Of a DNA stretch of 64,000 nucleotides, positions 58,686 to 64,000 are shown piece by piece. The first letter of the stretch is position 1; every line of letters begins with the position of its first letter. Both the position numbers and the translations under genes were made by a program. The notes beneath the pieces were generated by a model that was not told the origin of the DNA, made no database searches, and saw only the letters and a list, made by a program, of their open reading frames with translations. The DNA comes from an uncultured Oscillibacter sp. (GTDB taxonomy: Bacteria > Bacillota > Clostridia > Oscillospirales > Oscillospiraceae): assembly GCA_910579435.1 (NCBI GenBank), contig CAJTVF010000006.1, positions 19,727 through 83,726 of the forward strand. Reading direction: 5' to 3'.

Positions 58686-59798
58686 TCAGTTCGATAAAAT
58701 GAGGTGTATCCGCACTTGAACAATTTTGCTCAGGGAGTCCAATCTTTCTTGCTCTGCAAGGATATGGGGGTGCTGCTGGAATGCAAAGTCCCGCAGCTCC
58801 GTCAGGTCCCGGCGAATATCGTCCGTTAGCAGGCCTTTGGCGTTTCGGATGAAATCCTGGCCCAGTCTGGGCTTGCAGCACCGCAGATACCAGGCCGGAT
58901 TGGCTAACTGGTCATTATCCAAATCCGGCAGCAGGCTCCGGTTATGGTCGAACACCGGAGCCATCCCCTGGATCTCCAGCGTATCCGTATCAAAGAGCAC
59001 ACCGAAGTTTCCATAGTGGCGGTCCGTATTCAGTATAATAGCGTCCAGTACACACATCCGCCGGAACGCATCTCCACTGCCAATGCTCTCGAAATAGGCC
59101 AGCAGTTCCGGCATGGTACGCTCCTCTCCGCAGAAGACCGCGCTGGCCTTCGCCAGGCCCTCGGCCTCATTGGTAAAGAGCGGGCATTTACTGACCAGTT
59201 TCTCCCGGTAGTAGCCCATGTCATAAGGGACTGCCCCTGGGCACAACCGGCCCGACAGTTGCGCGGCCAGATACTCAGAGAGCGGTTCGATCTCATAGTG
59301 TGCGCTGCCGCTCTTGTAGAGAAAGATGCCGCTGCCCTCCCGTTTCCAGCACTTGGCGTAGTATCCGTCTGTCCCAAACTCCGGGGATGTGGAGGACAAG
59401 TCTGTCTCACTGATGATACCGTCAAAGGCAGCCTCACCGATGATCTCGCTGAATGGATTGGTATAGAGGGATACCTCCTGCCAGGTCAGCGGCGAATCCG
59501 CTTCCCGCACCCAGAAGGTATCGTTCAAGGACAGGGCGTGGGTGACACGAAGGAACCCCTCTATGTCATCACACCCATATTGCTCCAGCAGCTGCTGGAT
59601 ATGCTTGCGGTGCTTGGGGGCTTTCCGCTGGTCCAGGAACGCCGGCAGGCCTCGGTAGCCAATCGGCCGGAGTGCGGTGAACCACTGGCCTTCAAAGAAC
59701 TCCGGCTCGTCGAACTCGTTGCGCCGGCAGTGGAATGCCAGCATAGGGAGCTCTTTATTAAGCAAAATGTAGTCCGTTTTTCCACCATGAGCTGCCAT
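58686..59798 (-). CDS. HipA-like kinase domain protein
   Basis: A 370-aa protein with a HipA-type kinase core in its C-terminal half. The catalytic loop is 'LNTDRHYGNFGVLFD' (about residue 263) and the metal-binding 'APVFDHNRSLLP' (about 288). The N-terminal half is less familiar ('LTWQEVSLYTNPF', 'FGTDGYYAKCWKR'). HipA kinases are toxins of hipBA modules or protein Ser/Thr kinases. No HipB-like antitoxin gene is adjacent, so a toxin role is unproven. RBS GGGAGGCCCAGGCA before ATG 59798. Confidence 0.75.
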   Translation of the reverse strand: MAAHGGKTDYILLNKELPMLAFHCRRNEFDEPEFFEGQWFTALRPIGYRGLPAFLDQRKAPKHRKHIQQLLEQYGCDDIEGFLRVTHALSLNDTFWVREADSPLTWQEVSLYTNPFSEIIGEAAFDGIISETDLSSTSPEFGTDGYYAKCWKREGSGIFLYKSGSAHYEIEPLSEYLAAQLSGRLCPGAVPYDMGYYREKLVSKCPLFTNEAEGLAKASAVFCGEERTMPELLAYFESIGSGDAFRRMCVLDAIILNTDRHYGNFGVLFDTDTLEIQGMAPVFDHNRSLLPDLDNDQLANPAWYLRCCKPRLGQDFIRNAKGLLTDDIRRDLTELRDFAFQQHPHILAEQERLDSLSKIVQVRIHLILSN

Positions 59799-59872
59799 TG
59801 CCTGGGCCTCCCTTCTTTCTGGATGGTCCCATTATACACAGGAACAGCCTTTTTCGCAATGATAGGATTTCT

Positions 59873-60393
59873 TCATCCGCCATTTTCCACTGATTGATAG
59901 TCAACATCAATCGGAACGTCGGTCAGGCTCCGAACATAACGGCCGAATAGCTGTACTATCTGTTCTTCGGTCAAATCACGTTCGCTATTCTTTAACTGCC
60001 AGGGATAGCTTGGAGAATACAGCAAGTAGAACCCAATTCCGTGTTTACAATCTCTTGGAGCTGCGCCGTCAATTCGTCCCAACCCAAGTAGACCGTTTCA
60101 TACTCCGGCGTATGTCCATCGTTGAGCAGTTGTGCCAGACCAGCGTTCCCCTGCATCAGCCAGACCCCGTATTCTTTGTCGGTTAACCCCAAAAGGTCTT
60201 GCAGGGACTGACGCGCTAGATAGATATAAATTGTGTTGGACATTCCTCCTTGGTTGGGGGCTCTGATTAAAATGGCGGATGGAGCACTACTATCGTCCTC
60301 TATATCACCAAAAATCCGGTAAACAATAGCTTCACTTCTGTGGGTAATGATGTCAAGAAGTCCTTGAGTTTCATACGCTTGATACGCTCGCAC
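59873..60393 (-). pseudogene. unrecognised gene split by a frameshift
   Basis: Two overlapping minus-strand frames (60393 to about 60035, then to 59873) read as one sensible protein if the frame changes near 60030-60040. The first gives '...YLGWDELTAQLQEIVNTELG'. The second continues 'FYLLYSPSYPWQLKN...LTEEQIVQLFGRYVRSLTDVP'. Together they give about 170 aa. No family recognised. A sequencing error is possible. It lies between the chimera gene and hipA-like gene in the decayed element. Confidence 0.55.
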
Positions 60394-60510
60394 ATGGATA
60401 ACCGCCCGACAAGCCTAAATTTATTGCACAATCCAATATCCTTGCGTTTGTTATGTTTTATACATCCTGGTGGAATCCTCAGACAATCTGGATATTTTCC
60501 GCAGTGCGCT

Positions 60511-61632
60511 TCAGTCCTTCCCCTTCTGACACAACAGCATGGCGGTTGCCAGGAACTCCCCCTCCCGCACGGAAAAGTCCACCATCCCATGGTACTTCTC
60601 AACAATCTTCTTGACTGTCCATATACAAAAACCGTGGTTGGACGCGTCTTCTTTTGTCGTGAACAAATTCGGGTTATCCCGAAGAACGTCACGGTCCACC
60701 CGGTTCCTTACGCAGCAATATAGATAGCTCTGCTTCATCTGAATAGTAATGTGAATTCGAGGCGCTTTCACCCCGCGGCTCCCTTCGATTGCATTGTCGA
60801 TCAGATTGCCCAACAGGCTGCAGATATGATATCCCTTTACCGGGATGCTTGGCGGCACCATCACCTGAATCTCCATGAAAAGCCCTTCGCGTTTTGCGAT
60901 TTCGCACTTGCTCCACAGGATTGCGTTGATTAGTTCGTTCCCATAGTCGGCCATCTCCATGGCGGGAGAAAGTGTCTCCTTTTCCGAGCGTACCATAAAC
61001 CGCGCCCCGGCGAGTCCCTTATTGGGGTTGGTGCTGTCTACCTTTTTAACAGTAAGGTCGTACTTTTGCCGGATAATGTTCAGTTCACCGATCATAATGG
61101 CCTGCACATCGCTGGCCTGATGGTAGCTGGTGCTTACGCCGGTGTAGGCATACTCATAAACACTGCACTCGCCCCATACGCCTTGACTGCCCAAATCCAG
61201 AATATATTGGGCGCGGTCACGGAACGATCTGCCGTCCATGGTATCGTCAATGCTGGTATAGCTGGTATGCTCCAGATTGTTGTAAACGCACAGCAGCTCC
61301 TCGGCGCAGGCCACAACGGGATCGGACAGCAGCCCGGACTTATAGCGCCAAACAACCGCCTGTACCCAGGCGTTCATCGTCCATGCGTAGTTGCTGTCCC
61401 ACACATCGTCCACTCCCAGGGCATGGGCTTCGTCGGTGAATACGCCGGTGGAGTGGGCGTAGTAATAGGCCATCATGGTGGTCACGGTGGGGTCAGTGAC
61501 CGCCTGGGGACGGCCCCAGGTCTGGCCCTCCAGTGACCAGCCCATGCCCTTGCCCTTTTCCGCACAAAAACCAATGGTACTTTTTCCGTTAAGGCCAGCC
61601 TTACTGTTGAGGATTTCACTCAAACTTGCCAT
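60511..61632 (-). CDS. in-frame chimera: thioester/Cna-B-type surface-protein segment fused to a GHKL kinase ATPase domain
   Basis: A 373-aa frame of two unrelated parts. Residues 1 to about 216 look like the N-terminal part of a Gram-positive adhesin: a thioester-domain-like stretch ('STIGFCAEKGKGMGWSLEG', 'SNYAWTMNAWVQAVVWRYKSG') and the start of a Cna-B/SpaA domain ('YDLTVKKVDSTNPNKGLAGA', 'RFMV'). From about residue 219 it is an AgrC/VirS-type HATPase ('ICSLLGNLIDNAIEGSRG', 'SNHGFCIWTVKKIVEKYHG') lacking membrane helices and the His-box. There is no signal peptide. Probably a deletion junction near 60980; function doubtful. Confidence 0.7.
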   Translation of the reverse strand: MASLSEILNSKAGLNGKSTIGFCAEKGKGMGWSLEGQTWGRPQAVTDPTVTTMMAYYYAHSTGVFTDEAHALGVDDVWDSNYAWTMNAWVQAVVWRYKSGLLSDPVVACAEELLCVYNNLEHTSYTSIDDTMDGRSFRDRAQYILDLGSQGVWGECSVYEYAYTGVSTSYHQASDVQAIMIGELNIIRQKYDLTVKKVDSTNPNKGLAGARFMVRSEKETLSPAMEMADYGNELINAILWSKCEIAKREGLFMEIQVMVPPSIPVKGYHICSLLGNLIDNAIEGSRGVKAPRIHITIQMKQSYLYCCVRNRVDRDVLRDNPNLFTTKEDASNHGFCIWTVKKIVEKYHGMVDFSVREGEFLATAMLLCQKGKD

Positions 61633-61636
61633 ATAG

Positions 61637-62224
61637 TTACCTTACCTTTCTGTTCGATTTCTCCGGCCCAGGGCGGGACTGTGCCGCCAGCCGCTGTAAC
61701 TGATCCAGCTTCTTCTTGGTGGGGGAGTCCGGTTCAACAGCCGCCGCAGTCGTCTGAGACGGTTTCAAGCCACTCCCGCGCTCTGGCGAGGATTTCTTTT
61801 GTGGAGCGCGGGACTTCGCTTTTTTTTGCGTGTCCTCCTCCTGTTCCTTTTGGGGAATGGGGTAGCCCAACTGCTGCATGATGGCGTTGAGCAGGGCGGC
61901 GTAGTTCTCATTGGAAACCACATTAAGCATCCCGTTGTCATTCCCCTTTTTCTGAGCGAAAAAGTAGAGGACTCCAAACTCCTTGGCCAGCTTCTGGAAT
62001 TTGGCCTTGTCCTCGGCCTTGATGGGGATGACCACGGCGGGAGCCGGGTCGCGGGCCAGCCGCTTGGCCGTGGTCTGGCCCACCACTTTCATGTCCTGCT
62101 TGGCAATCGCCAGCAGCAGGGCGGCGACATTCTTCACGCCCTCAAGGGTCAGCTTCGCCGCCGCCTCGGTTGCCTGTAAGCTCTCCCGCACTACAACGTC
62201 GGCAGCTTCAGCACTTACATCCAT
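61637..62224 (-). CDS. PcfB-like (DUF3801) conjugation protein
   Basis: A 195-aa protein of the DUF3801/PcfB group found between relaxase and coupling-protein genes in Gram-positive conjugative elements. Conserved part: 'ETTAKLTLEGVKNVAALLLA'-type region (about residues 15-60) and 'KEFGVLYFFAQKKG'. The C-terminal half is Lys/Gln/Ser-rich and probably disordered. It overlaps the relaxase gene by 10 bp. The VirD4-type coupling gene usually following is absent. Confidence 0.82.
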   Translation of the reverse strand: MDVSAEAADVVVRESLQATEAAAKLTLEGVKNVAALLLAIAKQDMKVVGQTTAKRLARDPAPAVVIPIKAEDKAKFQKLAKEFGVLYFFAQKKGNDNGMLNVVSNENYAALLNAIMQQLGYPIPQKEQEEDTQKKAKSRAPQKKSSPERGSGLKPSQTTAAAVEPDSPTKKKLDQLQRLAAQSRPGPEKSNRKVR

Positions 62225-63591
62225 TTGCCTTTCTTCTCCTTTCTTACTTGCTCGTCCGTTCGATCCCGGACGGCCTCATGGCTGCTCCGTTCCTCCTGCC
62301 GCATGAGCTGCTCCCGATCCCTGATTTTCGGAATATCCTCCGTAATTTTTCGGCAGATCGTCAGCTCGCGGCGGGTAGAGCGCAGCTTGCCATTGACAGT
62401 CTCCAACTCGGTCCCCACGTCCCGGCCCTCGCGTCGTTCCCGGTAAAGCTCCGCACGGTAGTCTGTCAGCAGGTCGATCTGGCCTTGCAGGGCGTCGCCC
62501 AGCAGGGCAAGCTGGCTGTCCGTCTCTATGCGGTATTGCAGTAGAAAACAGAATTGTTTTTGATAGCGTTGGAGCTTTGCCACTTCCCGCCGGACAGCCG
62601 GGGGCGGCGGGGTGCGCCTGGGCCTGCGGCAGCGGTTGAGTAAATATAAGTAGCGCAGATAGAGCGCACGGAAGCCACGCACTTTCCGGCGCGGCTGGCG
62701 GGGGACAGCGCCCCCTCGGACGGTATAGCGTTTTTTTACTTGGGGAATGGGGCGTACCAGCGGTATGGGCGGCGCAGACGGCGGCAGGGGCAGTTCATAG
62801 GGTTCGCCCCGCCGCGCCGCCGCCAGCCGTTCCCGGATGTGGGCTTCGGTGTAGCCGTCGCCCAGGCTGTCCAGCCGGAATACATAGTCCCCGCCTGGGG
62901 GCTGGACGGCGGTATGCTTCACATTCGATCCATATTTAATGGTATAGCCCTGCCGCCGCAGGGCGGCGAGGAAGGAGTCAAAAGTAAAGCTCTCCCCGAT
63001 GGCTGCGTCAATGTCCTGCATGACCCCGGCCATCACGATTTTTCGTCCTTGCTTTTCCGCTGTCCACTCGGTATAATGTTTCCCGTGGCCCTGTGGCTCA
63101 ATGACCGACAGGCCGCGCTCCCGGCTCACTTCGTTAGAGGTGCCGCGCAAATCCCCAAAATAGCTTTGGAAGTCGCTGCGGTACTTTTTCCCGTCCACAA
63201 AGGAAACGGAATTGAAAACGATATGGCAGTGCAGATGCGCCCGGTCAACATGGGTCGCTACAACAACCTCGTACTTGTCCCCCAGCAGACGGCGGGCAAA
63301 TTCCACCCCGGCGGCGTGGGCCTCATCCGGCGTTACCTCGCCGGGGGCGTAGGAATGGATGATATGGTAGCCCAAAACGCCACCCTTTTTGTCCCAGCGC
63401 CTCTTGGTGGCGCGCATATCCGACAGGGCGGTGTCCAGGTAGCAGTTGATGCCTGTGACAAGCTGGTGCGTCTTGTCCGGGTTCTCCGCATAGGCCAGCG
63501 CGGCGGCGAGGCCGGTCTTTTCCTCGTTCAGCACATAGTCAATGCAGTGATCCATGCGCCCGTGCAGGGTGATGATTTTGTCGTAGGCCAA
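62215..63591 (-). CDS. relaxase / mobilization nuclease
   Basis: A 458-aa MobP-type relaxase that nicks oriT and pilots the strand. The N-terminal domain has 'LHGRMDHCIDYVLNEEKTG' and the metal-binding histidine cluster 'ATHVDRAHLHCHIVFNSV'. The middle part shows 'RGLSVIEPQGHGKHYTEW'. The C-terminal third is an Arg/Glu-rich helical region. It begins immediately after mobC (adjacent bases), so the two are translationally coupled. Confidence 0.93.
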   Translation of the reverse strand: MAYDKIITLHGRMDHCIDYVLNEEKTGLAAALAYAENPDKTHQLVTGINCYLDTALSDMRATKRRWDKKGGVLGYHIIHSYAPGEVTPDEAHAAGVEFARRLLGDKYEVVVATHVDRAHLHCHIVFNSVSFVDGKKYRSDFQSYFGDLRGTSNEVSRERGLSVIEPQGHGKHYTEWTAEKQGRKIVMAGVMQDIDAAIGESFTFDSFLAALRRQGYTIKYGSNVKHTAVQPPGGDYVFRLDSLGDGYTEAHIRERLAAARRGEPYELPLPPSAPPIPLVRPIPQVKKRYTVRGGAVPRQPRRKVRGFRALYLRYLYLLNRCRRPRRTPPPPAVRREVAKLQRYQKQFCFLLQYRIETDSQLALLGDALQGQIDLLTDYRAELYRERREGRDVGTELETVNGKLRSTRRELTICRKITEDIPKIRDREQLMRQEERSSHEAVRDRTDEQVRKEKKGKWM

Positions 63592-63900
63592 TTACAGCGT
63601 CTCCTTTACCGTGCGCCACGCCTGCCGGACTAAAGCGGCGGCCTCCGCAATCTCCGCTTTGCCGATGCCCTTGGTGGCGTTGGCCCAATACGCGATCTGA
63701 TTTACATTATTGCCGATGGCCGACAGCTCCCGGAGCAGGGCGGCATAGGTGTCGGGCGGGCGGGGGCGCAGTTGTACTCCAGCGGTAAGTGCGCGGAGAA
63801 ACGGGTCAATGCCCAGCCCCGCAAGCTCGGCCTGCTTCTTCAGGTGCCGGTATTCCTGCTCATTCATCCACACGCTCACATGGCGATTGCGTTTCCTCAT
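63592..63900 (-). CDS. mobC: MobC-family relaxosome accessory protein
   Basis: A 102-aa DNA-binding accessory that helps the relaxase open oriT. It has an N-terminal ribbon-helix-helix-like stretch ('RHVSVWMNEQEYRHLKKQAE') and the MobC motif 'ELSAIGNNVNQIAYWANATK'. RBS AAAGGAGGATGCC. First gene of the mobilization operon visible here. Confidence 0.92.
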   Translation of the reverse strand: MRKRNRHVSVWMNEQEYRHLKKQAELAGLGIDPFLRALTAGVQLRPRPPDTYAALLRELSAIGNNVNQIAYWANATKGIGKAEIAEAAALVRQAWRTVKETL

Positions 63901-64000
63901 GGCATCCTCCTTTCGGTGGGCAGTAAAAAATACGTCTCACCGTGAGCAATGCCATTAAGTTAACCAGAAGTTACCAAAAAGATAGTGGCGAGGCAGGCAG
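63901..64000. other. region upstream of mobC, candidate oriT
   Basis: No gene. AT-richer than its neighbours with an imperfect inverted repeat (GTTAAC...GTTAC around 63957-63975). oriT usually lies upstream of mobC in such elements, but no nick-site consensus could be assigned and the region runs off the window. Confidence 0.3.

Larger units (their letters stand above)
57712..64000 (-). mobile_element. decayed integrative/mobilizable element (left part; continues past the window)
   Basis: All genes are on the minus strand. The mobilization module (mobC, relaxase, PcfB-like) is intact. Beyond it, the coupling protein and conjugation genes expected after pcfB are missing. Instead there are a fused gene, a frameshifted gene, a HipA-like gene and a truncated IS30 transposase. 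Base composition of 57.8-61.6 kb is visibly less GC-rich than the flanking chromosome. The exact left boundary and att site were not identified. Confidence 0.6.

Overview
The window looks like chromosome of a GC-rich, spore-forming, anaerobic member of the Clostridia, most like the Oscillospiraceae (Flavonifractor / Lawsonibacter / Oscillibacter type). This is inferred from the gene set: spmA-spmB, germination protease gpr, a SpoVB-like flippase and an AbrB/SpoVT regulator (sporulation); anaerobic ribonucleotide reductase nrdD-nrdG and a complete Rnf complex (anaerobic energy metabolism); and gut-Clostridia families such as DUF4358-MBOAT-DHHW. No rRNA, tRNA or CRISPR array was seen.

Layout. 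1-1.7 kb: end of a TrkH/TrkA potassium system and a 60-aa protein. 1.7-7.4 kb: threonine aldolase (minus), a DUF4358 lipoprotein-MBOAT-DHHW cassette for surface acylation, and fumC. 7.5-17.1 kb: a full histidine operon, hisZG(fused)-D-C-B-H-[PPOX-like]-A-F-[Cys-rich unknown]-IE-J. 17.2-18.8 kb: AbrB-like regulator and spmAB. 18.9-22.1 kb: a LytTR/GHKL two-component system and an unknown 187-aa protein. 22.2-25.2 kb: an orphan solute-binding lipoprotein and a chemoreceptor. 25.4-32.8 kb, mostly minus: DUF1622, XRE, nrdG, nrdD, a KdpE/KdpD-like pair and a SpoVB-like flippase. 32.8-40 kb: phzF-like, an Asp/Glu racemase-like gene, rnfCDGEAB. 40-47.1 kb: THF riboswitch-folT-folC, an rRNA methyltransferase, dprA, topA. 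47.1-57.7 kb: a small XRE module, trmFO-plsX-acpP-rnc, gpr, SLOG, NUDIX, sugar acetyltransferase, an SNF transporter and a DUF2156-GNAT protein. 57.7-64 kb: a decayed integrative/mobilizable element with mobC, relaxase, a PcfB-like gene, an in-frame adhesin/histidine-kinase chimera, a frameshifted gene, a HipA-like kinase and an IS30 fragment.

The most striking structure is regulatory and mobile. Two promoters (19.0 and 21.1 kb) share one architecture: two LytTR-type direct repeats exactly 21 bp apart, then 10 bp, then the -35. One drives the LytTR/GHKL operon. The other lies at the end of the kinase gene and points at the unknown 187-aa protein. Between that second promoter and its gene sit two nested miniature elements. 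A 167-bp element (3 copies here, TTAA duplication) has inserted into a ~187-bp element (2 copies plus a remnant, TA duplication). Removing both in silico restores a compact promoter-RBS-gene unit, so the 187-aa protein is very probably the direct target of this two-component system.

A further intergenic repeat with conserved hairpins and one compensatory base-pair change lies upstream of both hisZG and trmFO. Folate supply appears riboswitch-controlled, and the rnc ribosome-binding region sits in a long hairpin, which could be an RNase III self-control site.
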